Shown: positions 33,172-46,574 of the stretch, piece by piece
How the letters are laid out: the number at the start of each line of letters is the position of its first letter
Position numbering within the stretch: the first letter of the stretch is position 1
Assembly: GCF_000165425.1 (NCBI RefSeq)
Contig: NW_001799017.1
Span: 124,001-188,000 of the forward strand
DNA: 64,000 nt
DNA from: Paramecium tetraurelia
Lineage: Eukaryota > Ciliophora > Oligohymenophorea > Peniculida > Parameciidae
Direction: 5' to 3'
Notes under the pieces: generated by a model
Databases searched by the model: none
What the model was told of the DNA's origin: nothing
The model's input: the letters and a program-made list of their open reading frames with translations, nothing else
Made by a program: the position numbers and the translations under genes

Positions 33172-34605
33172 ATGAAACATCATGCCAAATTATTAATCCT
33201 ATGTCCATTTAATTCTATTGGATATTAGCTATTGGATCAGAAAATAGAGGAATACCTCAAAACCAACCAAGAAGAAATAGTTCTCTACTTGGTAGGAACC
33301 CCAATCACATATCTTAAAGTCTATGAACAGATTTTATTTCATCTTTATGGGAGAACACAACATTATCCTACTAAATTCAATGTGATTTTCGATCTATTCA
33401 ACAAGGAATTCAGAAACAAATACCAATTCGATTTGGTAATCAATTTGGGCACTCATTTAGAAGGCGATTTCAATCTACATTTTAAACTCAATCATGAAAT
33501 TTAAAAAATCCACTTTTCTTAAGAGGGCCATAAAGTAAATCAATATAAAAGAGGTGCTAATGGTGGTACTTTTGATCATTTGCATATTGGACACAAAGTG
33601 CTTCTAAGTCTGAGTTTGTTAGCAGTCAGTGAGCATTTGACCATAGGAATAACTGGTGAAATGTTATAACAAAAGAAGAAATTGAAAGGTTTCCTCTAAT
33701 CCTACAACACTCGTCTCAGATGTGTCTAAGAGTTTTGCTCTATGTTCAGACCTGATATCGATTTGTATTTCTCTGAATTAACTGAACCTGCAGGTCCAAC
33801 AAGAAATGGACAATACGAAATATTGATTACCACAAAAGAGTGTCAAAATTCCTTAGAGTACATAAATAATCTGAGGAAGCAAGAGAATCTGAATGAATTG
33901 GAAGGATACATAATTGGTATGATTGAAAATGAGAATGTTTAAGGAGAGGCTAAAATATCATCAACTTAATATAGAGAATAAATTTCAGAAAGGAATAGAT
34001 TAACCGAATATGAGTATTTGGAACTCAAGACAGAATGGCTGTCAATAAGTGACAATGCATATTGGTTTGAATCTATTCTAGTGGATTATTATTCGTAACC
34101 CTAGAGACACTATCACACTTTAAGACACATCTACGATATGTTAAGATAATTAAAAGGAACCAAGAACATAAGGAATGTTAAATTGGCAACATTCTTCCAT
34201 GATGCAATATACTACCCTAAAATTCACGATAATGAAGAGAAGAGTTGCTTGTTGTTTTAATAGTTTGCCAAGGAATGCAAGATTGATTCAGAGGTAGTCT
34301 CAATTTTCATTTTGTAAACTAAGAGTCATCAAACTGATGTGCCATTCCTACCAGAGGACGATTTGTCAGATCTGATGATATTTTTAGATGCTGATATGTC
34401 AATCTTAGAATCTGATGCTTATCCTATTTATGCTCAAGATATAAGAAAGGAGTATTCGCATTTCCCAGATAAGGAGTACAAAACTGGTAGGATTGCTGTG
34501 TTGTAGAAGTTCCTGGAGTCTAAGATATATAATTTGAGGAGTGAAGAGAAGGCAAGAAAAAATATTTAAGAGGAGATTGAAATATTATAAAATTGGGTAG
34601 TGTGA
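33172..34605 (+). CDS. Phosphopantetheine adenylyltransferase fused to an HD-type phosphohydrolase
   Basis: Intronless, ATG 33172 to TGA 34603-34605, 477 residues. The middle is the eukaryotic coenzyme A synthase-type PPAT, which joins 4'-phosphopantetheine and ATP to dephospho-CoA: GANGGTFDHLHIGHKVLL carries the nucleotidyltransferase (T/H)xGH signature, followed by ITTKECQNSLEYIN and KISSTQYREQI, where many PPATs have SST. From about residue 285 a predicted metal-dependent HD domain follows: RHYHTLRHIYDML, ATFFHDAIYYP (HD pair), NEEKSCLLF and FLDADMSIL. The two domains together form one enzyme, perhaps coupling CoA synthesis to removal of a phosphorylated intermediate or nucleotide; that coupling is inference. 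No dephospho-CoA kinase domain. Confidence 0.85.
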
Positions 34606-34632
34606 CAATGAATTAATATCATTTATTAAAAA

Positions 34633-35979
34633 ATGATTAAATTTTAAAAATTAGATCAGCCATTAGCCAGTCTAGAAACAGTTAAAGTCACATCTCCTTA
34701 GAATAATCGATTTTTTATTGTCCATCCATCGCCAATCGAAATCTAGACTCAAACTCAAAATTTCTTTTGTGGATCCTCAGAATTGCTAAGATAAATACCT
34801 CCTCATGATAAAGGACCTAAACTTGATTCTAAAGGGTAGATCATAAGACACACATTAGTTGGTTCTGTCCAACAATTTACGCTTGAAAAATAAAGAAGAC
34901 AAAGCACAGGCAAGAAACCTTAAGTCAAGTTGTAAACCTAACTACAACCTGAAATCGAGGTTCCACCTATGATTAATAATAGTTACACAAAATGTAAATT
35001 TATACTCAATATTCTTAAGTAACTGAATTTATGTCAAGTAAGGATCTTGTCAAAAAATCCCCAAACAAAGTCAAATCTAAAGAATACCAACTGATCTAAT
35101 TAAATGAGGAATAAGTACAGTAAGAAATAGTTGATGTTGAGAGAAGAGTAAAAATCAATTAAGCTGAAGTAAGACATGCCCCATGATTTAAGACTGCCAA
35201 ATTGAATCAAGAAATCAAATAGCAGCTCAATAAAGGAGATCAACTTAAAATGGATGCATTTATTAGGGCCATGACAAATTATGAAAACACTCAAACTGAT
35301 TGGGAATAAACTAAAATTAAGGTGAGCTCTAGAATCTCCAGAAAAACTGGCTAATCCATGAATGACAAGATTGAATAATTCAGAGTCAAATAAGAAGTTA
35401 AGTAATTGCTTGATCATATCACGCCCATTGATTAAAAATTAGGCAATGATTATTGGGTAATTTATTGTCTCTATACAGAAATAAGGATTAAGGTCGCAAG
35501 AATCAACTCTAAAAAGAAGGAACCCCTACAAGTACATAGACAAATTAGAAGAGGATCCCAATTATCAAATTGACAAAAAGCCTCCGGTTATAGAGATCAT
35601 CAGAAACTAGAACTCGAGTGCCAAAGGATTTAGACCTTATTCATCATTCACCTCTCGCTTTTATTTGGATAGAAAGTTGAAAGAGAATGAAGAACTTGTT
35701 AAGAAACTCATCCCTTAAAATTTAGATGAGATTGATCAACTTTCATTAACTGGATAGAATGTGATGAAATAAGAAATCAACTCTGTCAGAAATCCAAGGG
35801 ATAGTTTTGTGAAAATCACAGGCTCTTTAGCAAATAGTTAAGGAGGCTTTAAAACATATTTTAAGAAAGTACCAATAAAATAAGAACATCAACAACCTGA
35901 TGAAGTGATAGTTTAAAATTATGATAAGAAGAAAATGTTAAATACAGGATAATTCGGAAGTTTGAAAGGATATTTTTGA
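34633..35979 (+). CDS. Unknown protein, Lys/Gln-rich with helical segments
   Basis: Not recognised. ATG 34633 lies 27 nt after the preceding stop. Introns of 26, 24 and 22 nt give 424 residues, stop 35977-35979. The first 140 residues are polar with Pro-rich pieces. A helical region follows (LNKGDQLKMDAFIRAM, then DWEQTKIKVSSRISRKTG), and the C-terminal part has FRPYSSFTSRFYLDRKLKE and ends FGSLKGYF. Composition resembles ciliary or cortical proteins in the same window, but I cannot assign a family. Confidence 0.7.
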
Positions 35980-36135
35980 ATAAATTTTTATCATAAGTTT
36001 CAAGCTTTGACTATTTCTTTTTATATTATATATTATTTTGATAACTGCACTTTGTTAATTGTGATGAGATTAATTATATAATAAATAATATAACTAATCA
36101 TTTTTAAGATTATGAACTTAAAATAAATCTTATAA

Positions 36136-38893
36136 TCATTTATTTTGAATCTTTTAAAAACTTCTAAATAATTAATTATTGTTATTGTCAACAGTTGCAT
36201 CAAACTAAAATATAATATAAATAGAATAGGATCCCTCTTATCTTCAACAATTTTACAGTTTTTTTTGGATTTTACTTCAATAGTTCACCCTATAGATTGT
36301 TGAACCCTTCTCTAGCTTTATTGAATTAATTATATAGATCTGAGCATTATTATTGAATTTTCTACTTCTCCTTTTAAAGTTCTGAAATCTTTATTTGTTA
36401 TCATTATAAACTAATCAAATCCCTTGATCTCTTTGTTCCTATATATCAGACTTGAATATGCAACTTGTTCCTTTTTGTTTTCCCCATTAAAAATTCTAAA
36501 ACTCCTTGGTGATTTTAGACAAATTTAAACTACAAGAATTGATTCTGAAAAGCTTCCTTATCCTCCTATCATTACTTAATCTAGTCATCAATGAATACTT
36601 AACAAAATCTTTGTTTAGTTATTATATTAATAATTATATTATAAATTCTCAATTTTGAAGCCTATTAGTAAGATTAATCTCAGATAATACCTAGTATTGT
36701 TTAATAACACTTGAATTATTAACAACTGATTCAATCTGTTAACCATATAGTTCCAATCTATTTTGATAATTTTATAACTGTACTTTTTATTTAATTCTGA
36801 ATTTAAAGTTTGCTGTGTTTACAGCTCACTCTTCAATTAAACTAATTCTGATTTCAAAGTATTTTCTTTTTAACTTAGCTTCTTCTTTGTGTTTGCTAAT
36901 TCTTCATTCTAACTAATTTGCAATGACTAAACTTCTTGTTCAGTCTTATGCTTTTCCTCTTCCAATAAATTCGAAAGTGTATTAGTGGTATCCTATAATT
37001 CACTCTATAATTTGTGAAGATTCAATTCCTTTGCCTAAATCTAAATTCTCAACTATTCAATTGTCTAATCCTTCTCTCTGCTTTGATTCGATAGATTTTT
37101 TATCTATCTTTCTGCATTCATTTTTTCTCTCTACAAAGTCGATTAAAGAGATATTAATTTTTACTCTTACTCTGCATTAAGCTCTTTTTCTAATGCTATT
37201 TACTCTTCTAATTCCTCTATATATTTTTAGGTTTAAACCTTGATCTATTCATTCTCATTAGTCACTTAATTCAACTTATTCTAAACTCTAAATAATAATA
37301 ATACTTATGATTAATTATTCAATTGCTTAAACTAAGTTAAAGTTGTCTCATATTATCTCTCTTTCAATTCTATTATTTGATTTAAACTTTAAATTTATTA
37401 AGACAATTAATTCATTAAAGCTGATTATTGTTGGTTATAATTGATCAACTCTTACTTTTATTATTCATAATCTCTGTAGTTTTTCTGGATTTAACCTTAA
37501 TATTCTTCTGATTACTATAAAATCTATTGAAAATTCATAAAAATATAATACATCTTTTTTTAGATTATTTATTATGCTTTATGCTTTTTCTTGATCCTTT
37601 TGGTTGTTCTAAAGAAGTTGTTAACTATATTTTTATAACTCATTTAACTGATTTTATTATTCCAATAATTAATTCTTCTAATGATTGATTTAACCTTCTA
37701 GGATTTTAATTTAATTATTAAAATCACTCTTCTACTTCTCCATATTTCTGTCATGTGAATTACTTAAATGCCTCTCAGCATTCTGCTAATCTTCTAAATT
37801 CTTCTATTCATTTCTAACCATTTTCTATTCCAAAATCTCAAATTAACTTCTTATTGTCTAAGTTTCCTCTTCAAAATTAGCTCTCATCCTCTTATTCTAC
37901 AACAATAAGGTTTCTATCTCAGTATTCTTGATATCCAATAGACCCTTTAATTTCTCAATTTCTGAATCCATGATCTCTTATTGCGTTAAATACTATTTTT
38001 TTAGATTCTCTATTTATCCCTAATAAATAATATCCTATTTCTGTCTCAAACTGTTCACATCCAAAGAAAATTCTGTCTCTTAATCCTACAATCTATTTCT
38101 TAAAATATCATTCTCCTTTAGTAGCTAACTCTCAAAGTATTCCTTCTCCTACAAAATTTGATTAAATTTTAATTCCAAACCATCCATCTCTTTATCCCTC
38201 ATATCTGCATACTCTCTTAACTTTCTTACTTAGTTCTACAAAAGATCTATTTATGTCAGATAACTATGTTTTTGCTATTCACTTTAAACTAAAAATCTTT
38301 ATGAAATAATGATACTTGAAAAAGTGGTCTTAGTGGCTTCTACTTCTTATGATCTCTCTTTTTCTAATAAATTGTTTCTCTCCTCTAATATCTTTAATTC
38401 ATTGCTTAACTTTTTCAAATCCAACTCATATTGTGCTTTTACTAAGATTTTTATTAAATAAGTGCATACATTATACTGCGCTATTCAGTTATTGCTCATA
38501 CTTGGATTTCCACAATTCGCATTCAGTCTTTTTTTAAGCATAACCTTTTTGAAGCTTATCCACATCTTGATTAAGCATTTGATTCTAATGTAAAATGTAT
38601 TCGGTCTTATCATCTAACGTTCCTTGTTTACTCGTTCTTATCATCATAGCATCCAATTCATTTTTCAGTTATCTAGAATAAATTTCAAGGTCTGCACTTC
38701 TGTTCTTGTAATACTCCAATTCTTCATTAAATATTTGCGGATCCGTATTTTACCTATTCTCTTTGATACTTTTAGCAGTGAAAGAGTTTCTGACAGAACC
38801 ATTTGTATCTATATATTAAGGATATTGCTTTTTGTATTATGGACTTTGTGTGTATAGCTTATCTGATTTCATATGAGGCGATGAATTTAACAT
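36136..38893 (-). CDS. Large coiled-coil protein, about 880 residues
   Basis: Probable structural protein, for example of basal bodies, cortex or Golgi; the location is a guess. ATG 38893-38891, stop 36138-36136 after FDATVDNNNNQLFRSF. After a polar first 60 residues, almost the whole length is amphipathic helix rich in Glu, Lys, Gln and Leu, such as NEELEYYKNRSADLEIYS and YILHQNQMLNQDVDKLQ. Several introns are implied by frame changes and I did not place them all. No motor, kinase or other domain is seen. Gln is encoded almost wholly by TAA/TAG, so on the forward strand the region is dense in TTA and CTA. Confidence 0.75.
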
Positions 38894-39529
38894 ATTTGAA
38901 TTCGTTAAAATAAATAAAAATTAACATCTTCACATTTCATAATTAACTAAACTATTTTCAATTAACTAAAATTATTTTGATGTTCTATCATCAAAACTCC
39001 ATTGTTTTACATTTGAATTTCAATTTACTTTCATTAGAGTTAATAATTTAATAAAATATTCTTCATTTAGAAATTTTACATTCCTAAGTAAAGTGAAGAT
39101 CTCTGAAATTATCAATTATAGTAACCAGCTAGAGTCTAAATTTGAACTTAATTCTTAGATTATAAACTTTCTTATACTGTTATATCTTACCTTAAGGTTT
39201 AATTATTTTTGTTTTAGAATATGATGCAATATAAATCTTTGTATATTTTTTGTTAATTTTAGTATGAAAAATACTAATTATAGATGCTTAATAAAAATTT
39301 GCTAAATATATTGAAATTATTTATTATCAATTTCTCATGATTTTTGTATTCTTACTGGGAGAAGAAGAGTACGTTGTTCAAATTAAACTTCTGGAGAGAT
39401 TTCATAATCTCCTAGATCTATTTATGATCTAAATAATAAAAAATAAGTAAATATATAGGAAAAATTGTTAGCATTATTTCTTGTTTTGATTATTGAAATC
39501 TTTGAAATGTGTTTAATGATAATAAAATT
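38894..39529. other. AT-rich spacer
   Basis: 636 nt upstream of the coiled-coil gene. One 50-codon frame starts at ATG 39337 on the plus strand (MIFVFLLGEEEYV) but is too short to support. Nothing else seen. Confidence 0.5.
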
Positions 39530-39874
39530 TCAATCCTGTATTATTTTTTTGCACTTTTAAACTTTTTTATGGACCTTTCTTTTTCTTCTATGAATTTCTT
39601 TCTCATTATATGGAGCTGGTATAGGTTTGAGGATAGTCCTTCTCTTTTTAACAATTTTCTTCACTTTAATCCTCTAATCGTCGTGCTGTTCAACCATTTC
39701 ACCATCCTATATTTTTTGTTAATGTTCAACTAAATCATCTTGATCTTATTATAATAGTCGGGTTTAATACTAATTTTATGTAAATATCGTTTAATGGATA
39801 AGCTACTTCTTCTGATATCGTTATCTTATATTTTGCTCTAAAGATTATCCTTAACAGTTTATGATGATGAACAT
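39530..39874 (-). CDS. Small basic protein, 114 residues
   Basis: Not recognised. Continuous frame from ATG 39874 to TGA 39532-39530. Gln-rich first half (QRYQKKQLIHQTIFTQ), then a strongly basic second half (RIKVKKIVKKRRTILK, KEIHRRKRKVHKKVQK). Such a composition suits a nucleic-acid or microtubule-binding protein. A 27-nt GTTTAA...ATACAG intron near the 3' end is possible and would shorten it by nine residues. Confidence 0.45.
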
Positions 39875-41077
39875 AATCAGAAAAACGATAAAATGTTTCA
39901 TGAAATAAATTAATTAAATCTCAAATTATGGATCATATTTCATCTCTGATTTTGAAATTCGTTAACTCACAAGTTTAATTTTGAATAGCCTAAAGTGTGC
40001 ACTGATGAAATTTATTGATTGTGCAAAACGACTTTATTTAGTAATTTGACCACTACTTAACTAAAAGGGTTAAAATATAGATAAGTTATGTTTAAGATTT
40101 AAATCTAATTTAATGTTGGACAAATATAGTTTATATCAACAAATGATTAATTAAATAAATGAATCTCTGAGAAATCGAAGGTTAAATAGAATGTTTTGTC
40201 TCATGTGATCAAATGCTTCAGCCTTTTAAGTTAATGTTCTAATCTTTGATTCTTTTAAATATTATATTAATAAAGATGTCATAATTCAATTAGCAATATT
40301 TTTATTTGATTTCAGATATATTTTTGCCATATAATGTTTGGTTATTGAGAGTAATCAAATAATTATTGAAATTTTTGGTTAATTAATGAGGTCATCATTG
40401 AGAAAAGAACATCATTAGATAGAATTTATTAATCATCTAACTATCATATAAATAAAGATGAAATCTCTCAGTAAATTAGAAAAACAACTAATATTTAATA
40501 AATACTTCATAATACTCATACTTAAATACTAATTATTCAATATAATAAATCAAAGAATTTTTAAATGATAATAGTGTTTATTTATATTAATTGATTGACT
40601 ATGTGATTATCACAAAAAATTTATCTTAAAATCACAGAGATAATATTTAAAAAATATAAATGTATCATTTAAATCAACATTTAATTAGACAAAATATTTA
40701 AACTGTTGAATCTAGGACTATTAAATTCTCAGTCAGCATTAAAATAGTCTTAAATTATCTTAAAAATCTTTCATCAATTAGAAGTATCATAATTTTTACA
40801 CCAATTTAACCCTAAGAATTATCACCTGAGACTAGTAATAATTGATTACATAAACATTTTGTGAATAAATCTATACTGAAATAGAGAATATATGTTAAAG
40901 ATAAGAATAAATAATTGTGCGAAACATGCTTGGATATTGGATAATGATTAATCACAATATAAATAATACTAAATTCCAAGGTTTATCTCAATATTTCAAT
41001 AAAATAAAGTAAATAATAATGAACATTAGGAAATATTGACTTTAACTCTTGATAATATGTATTATTATATATATAGA
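39875..41077. other. Long AT-rich spacer
   Basis: 1.2 kb with dense stops in all frames even under the ciliate code. I see no gene, RNA fold or repeat. Confidence 0.5.
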
Positions 41078-42397
41078 TCAATTATTCTCTTACTTTTTCA
41101 TTTTATTTTAATTATTTTTCTTTAAATTTATCTCCAATTAGACCAAAGGGGAATCACTTCCCTCCTGATTTTTCTCTAATTTTACTTTTTTTTGTTTTTA
41201 ACTGCTTTTGTTCAAATTGTAAAGGGATTCTTAGCCTTGTTCTTGTGAAGCTTAAATTTAAGCATCTGTTTTATTTAGACAATGCTCACACTTGCATAGA
41301 TCATTGCATTTCAAGTTCTGACTGTAACATTCACAATATTTTTTTTTGCATCCAGATTTTTTACAATTACATCCCTTGTGTACGACACTGGAGTTGTCTT
41401 TACTTGGTTCTTTTATGGGTTTATCTTAGATGAAATTGAATATACCTTATTAAACGAATTGTGGAGCTCCTTTTGTGGTAAAACATTAAGCAAATGCATC
41501 TGAATTTCTTAACAAGGCTTCTTCGATAGCTTTTGATCGTTCTTGAGGGTTATCTATTCTGTTTTTACATTCTTGGCAATTACAACTCTATGAACAAACC
41601 TTTTTGTAAATAATAAGGAAATCATATCATACCCCATTGTTGGCAAAGCATTCGCAATATAGTTTGAGACATTTACTTTTTTTACAGTTGCACTAAAAAT
41701 CAGAAACTTTTTGATATTAGACTAATTGATAGACTTTACTTTGAAGTTCCTTAGAAACTGTATTCTGACATTGTAAACCATCATACATAGGAGGATAGTA
41801 ACAATAAGGTGGCATCATTTATTACGGAGGTCTAGGTTGATACCATTGTTGAACCATAAACTGTTGTCCAGAGGGGTATTTCATCATCATAGGTTAGGGT
41901 GGGTATTTCATTGGATAGAAGCCGAAGGGGTAGGGATTTCGATGTGGATCATCATCCATTTGATCAAAATGGGGAACTTCACCTAATGAATATTTTAGAA
42001 ATGCTTAGCTACTTTGACCCTTTTTGTCGCTATTGAGATATTTCTAAGGATCATAGTCATTGAAGCCTGATTAAAATGCCGTAATACCTTTGTTTTCTAG
42101 ATCGAAGTGAGGAGGAATATGGGGAAATAATTATGAATACTGCATAGGAGTAAATCGTGGCGATGGATTCATAGGCCAATCATCTGGATATTCTTGAATT
42201 TTCTTATTATTCTCTTATTTCCTGTGGGGCTCATTTGAATTCTCCCTTCAAATAAATTAATTCAATGTCCAATACCTATTATTATCCTCCGAATATGCAC
42301 ACATAAATTAATTTATTTAATCACTCAAGATATTCAAATTAATGATTAATTAAAACTGCTTGATCCCATCAGAATAGATAATCAACTTGCCATCCAT
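41078..42397 (-). CDS. CXC (tesmin/TSO1, LIN54-type) DNA-binding protein
   Basis: LIN54-like proteins bind DNA through two Cys-rich CXC motifs and act in cell-cycle gene regulation as part of MuvB/DREAM-type complexes. ATG 42397-42395, introns of 30, 33 and 21 nt, stop 41080-41078: 411 residues. The first CXC motif is [18 protein letters not shown], completed after the intron by [13 protein letters not shown]; the linker contains [16 protein letters not shown], the usual RNPxAF region; the second motif is [18 protein letters not shown] then CKCEHCLN. The N-terminal half is Pro/Tyr/Met-rich, probably disordered. Both motifs look complete, so DNA binding is expected. The 5' end could extend further upstream. 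Confidence 0.9.
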
Positions 42398-43122
42398 CTG
42401 GGCTAAGAAAAGGTCTGAGTAGATGACATTTAGATTTTTGTGACCAATTCAAGAATGGATATATTTAGTTTAATTATTGATATTACACAACCAATAGATG
42501 ATAATTTAATACCTTGTAGAGAGAAATTCAATCATTTATTTAAAATTACAAGTAAAGTTACTACTTTTAAATTACAAATTCTAACTTTATCTCTTTTAAT
42601 CAGCTAATAGAATAAATCAATCATTAATAATCTAAATTTTTATCGAGTTTAATTATTTTGAATGAACTTTTCAAATTTAATTCAAATGATAACAATTTTA
42701 TTACCATTTTTAATATTAACTATTTTAAGTATAAATTGTTTAATATTTTAAATCGAATATTTGTAAAAAATTTTAAATTTCCTATTTTGAATTTTTATAA
42801 TTAAATTAGAAACTTAAATAGTAATTATATAATTGAATAGAATTACTCATTCAAATAAGAATATATTAATAATACAAATCATTAGAATTCTTTAAGAATG
42901 CTCAAATCTAATTTTAGGTTCATTTGAATTACTATAAACATTTAATGTATAATCAAATTTTGATATATTATTTCTTTTCTTAAATTCTATCCTAATTTTA
43001 AAAATTAATAAAATTTATGTGCATGAATAAATCATATATGTTATCATAATATAAATATCTAAAATATAGAGTGATGATCACATAAATTTAGAAGCTATTT
43101 ATATTGAATTAATAATTTGATA
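42398..43122. other. AT-rich spacer
   Basis: 725 nt between two minus-strand genes; no frame or structured element that I can support. Confidence 0.5.
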
Positions 43123-46100
43123 TCACCAATCATCTTTCTGCATAAGATTTCCTTCATTTTCATCCTTTAATTCTAGAATTCTCACAACAGGTACGACGAA
43201 AGATTCGATTACAGGTAATATTTCTGAAAATGAGTATTATAATAATCTTACATTCTTCAGTTAAAGTATTATAATTGTCAGGTAGATTAGATTATCTCCA
43301 TTTTTAATACTATGAGATCTAATCGTCATATTCAAAGCATGCTTTGATCAAGTATTTTAACTAAGCTTCTGACAATATAATCTTTTATTTAGGCAACTAG
43401 CCTTTGTATAGAACTGATTTTTCCTAATTCTGCTCAATTGATTGTAATGGTAAAATAGTACCATCACATTAATTATCAGGTATAATCTTAAAAGAACGCT
43501 AAGAAAAGCTATCGTCCTTTTCTCTATTCTAAATTCTAGATTATAATTTCCTAAGTTTAAATTTGAGTTCTTCAATCCTTGTATTACTTTCTAAGTTGAA
43601 ATAACTTAATTTTTATTTCGATAAATGCTTTCCTTCTTCTATTTGCTACATTAATCTAGTGTATTTTAAATAAATGTATTCTGACTATTGTATTAAGTTT
43701 GTATAAATACTATGATTTATTTAGAAGAATTTCTTTGGTCAAAATAACTGTGTTATTTCTTGGGTTTCAATTATTCTTAATATTTTTCAATTAGATCTCT
43801 AAAATAATTCAATTTTATACTCTTCATTGAACTCCCTATCTTTGATTGGCTTGTGTAAATGAAAGATGCGATAAATAAGAAAACAATGAAATATTAGTCT
43901 AACATTATAAGACCAATGAATAAAGAATTTGAAAGCTAGGTTTTCAAAGATCATGTCAGTCAATTCTTTCTTAAGGTCCACTATATTTTAAAATTGTAAA
44001 ATACCTGGAAATAATAAATAATTGGTGTAGATCAACTCTAAACATTTTGCTATGATTAAAGCATGTTCACTTTGAGATAGAATAATTCTGATTCCTTTTA
44101 AAAAGTATTTTTGATCTAAAAACGACGGCATACTTAAATTAAATTGACTTATTTTTTAAAAGCATTTATTTAAAAGATCTAAACAATGAACTACATTGTC
44201 AGAATTATATAAACTAACCTTATTGAATAAGATGACAATTATGGTATTTAATAAATTTGTATTTCTGAGTAAATAACATAAAGCAATTTTTAAAGCTTCT
44301 GGATAATTGCATATTTCTCTTGATTTTAATTCTAAAAAAAATGCCTTAACAAGTTAAAAGTATCCCGGTAATTAATGATACGGAACATTTTTACTGTTAA
44401 CTATGTAGGTATTTAGTAAATCACACCATTCTTTGAGAAATAAAAAGAAAGCAATTCCTCTTTTACCTAATCGTTTTTGCCACAATGTTTAATTAATAGT
44501 TTCATTCATTTTATGATTATTGGCATAATATTTTGGATCTTTCATAAGATATTCATAGAAGTGCTTATTCCAATCAAAAATATCATTAAATTCTAAATTA
44601 GAAATCCCCCCACTTGATTTAGTTAGAGATCTCCACTCTGGTATTTGTTCATCCTCAGCTCTTTAAACACTGGTGATTATTTTATTTCTGAATTCTGGTA
44701 CTCTGAAATAAGCATTAGCAAAAAAGTTCTCAACAAAAGATCTTTCATTTTGTGCCAATGACTTTTACTTTAGTTTCTCCAAAATAGTGGATAGCCCTTT
44801 TTATAAAAAGACTTGATAGCTCAATCCGATGTCCATCTTAAACCTAAATAGTTTTTCATCAGTTTTTTGTGTTTGATCTGAAAATCCCAATTAAGACAGA
44901 CTGAGTTCTCCTCTATTCATTAGTAGTTTAAGTATAGCATAATATTATTCTCGTAATTGTTCCTATTGTTAATCTGCTGTTTCTAATAGTCTTATTGCGA
45001 GATCAATCAATAGTTTTTAAGAATTAAAGAGATCCTATTAAGTTTTATATTCAAAACAAACCATAGATTGTTTATGGCTCAACTTTAAATTTTCAACGAT
45101 CTGATTGATGTAATCATTTTATTATGTAATTAAATTCTAATCAGGTTCTGACTATAATAATTTTAATAATTGAAATACTTTGCTTAAGATAATATACTGC
45201 AAGTCTAATAAACCTTATCCAGCTGAGCTCAACTGTTAAATTTCCTTTATACTGGCTTTAGCTTAATTGATCACTCTGGTTCCTTAGGATACTCCCTTAT
45301 CAGTTCTAACTCCCACAATTTGCTATTTCAAATGAAATGGCAGGATGATTTCTAAATGATAATTTAGCATTCCTTCTTATACCCCATGGTTCCAAACTCT
45401 TCTGTTATTTTGTTTCCAGTCTATTTTATATGATTTTATTCCTTTTTCAATGATCTAAATATTGTATCATTTAATAAGTACGCATTCGGTTTTTTAGGTT
45501 AAAGCATAATTTAAATTTACATATGCCTCACATTCTATTTCTTTTTTACCATCCTTAATGATATGCCATAAGGATATTTAAATCGAAGAGGAAGTAATTT
45601 CGATTAAAGGTACTTCTACTTCCATTTCTACTTTAGAATCATTCCATACTATTTATTTATTTGATTATAGTGATTGTGGTTTGTGTAATAACTAATTTTA
45701 AAATGCAGGTGAATATTCTGAATGAAATTATAATTATGATGTCAGCATCCTTAATTAGAAACAATATTCATTGTGACTTAAAGGTTCCTTCAAGTTGAAA
45801 TCAATTAACTTTGGAATAAATCTGACAACTAGAATTTGAGCCATTTTGAAATCCAAACTCACTTTTCCGTGTTTTCTTGATCCTGCTTAAGAAAATTCAT
45901 AATCAATATGAAATGGACCTGTGGCTATTTGATATAGATTCATTTTAAATGCTGATATCTATTCTCCGTTTTCATTTTGTATTTCGACTACAACAAATTT
46001 TTATTTTAATTACTCCTCTGTTGTTTATAATTAAAATTTATGAATGTATTTAAACTAAAAATATTATCATTAAATTACATAAAATTACCCTTAGTTTTCT

Positions 46101-46317
46101 TTCTCGACTTCAGTTTCAAATGTAGAAAAGTGTGATATTATCATTACTACTTTGCAACTTTACTTATCATAATTACTAAACTTTATACAATATCGTCCAT
46201 TTTCACTTTAATGTTTTCGATAATTACATCAAATCCAAGTTAACCCCTAGTTAACAAAGGAATACTATCAATATCTGTTAATAAATTTTCTCTCTATTTA
46301 CTAGAGCAGATACCCAT
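43123..46317 (-). CDS. Large protein with C2-like N-terminus and acylation motif, possibly DUF1765-related
   Basis: ATG 46317-46315, stop 43125-43123, about 1000 residues with several introns (for example 26 nt near 46170, 36 nt near 46060, 27 nt near 45470, 28 nt near 43240). It begins MGICSSK, a myristoylation/palmitoylation-type start. Residues about 25-170 are strand-rich and look like an N-terminal C2 domain (GFDVIIENIKVKMDD, FKMNLYQIATGPFHIDYEF, GKVSLDFKMAQILVVRF). The rest is helical with conserved-looking blocks (NERSFVENFFANAYFRVPEF, EWCDLLNTYIV, FFIHWSYNVRLIFHCFLIYR). The last block recalls the DUF1765 family, but from memory only. Probably membrane-peripheral; function unknown. Confidence 0.6.
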
Positions 46318-46574
46318 CCAAACAAATTTATATTTAAGTTATTTAAAATAAACAATTCATTTAGAATTAGATAAAAATAAGATTAATCATTTTTCAAAAT
46401 ACCTTAAGAAATGCTTTACTTAGATATATCACACTATTAACAATGATATTTGTATGAATTAATATTATTTATATCACAATCTCCCATATATCCATAAGCC
46501 ACATAAACCACGACAGTAAGACTAACAAAACAAAAATTGAATTATACAACTATATATCATTCAAACAACCAAAG

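Noticed and set aside
39337-39490. Plus-strand frame MIFVFLLGEEEYV...
   Set aside because: About 50 codons, no conserved pattern; expected by chance with one stop codon.
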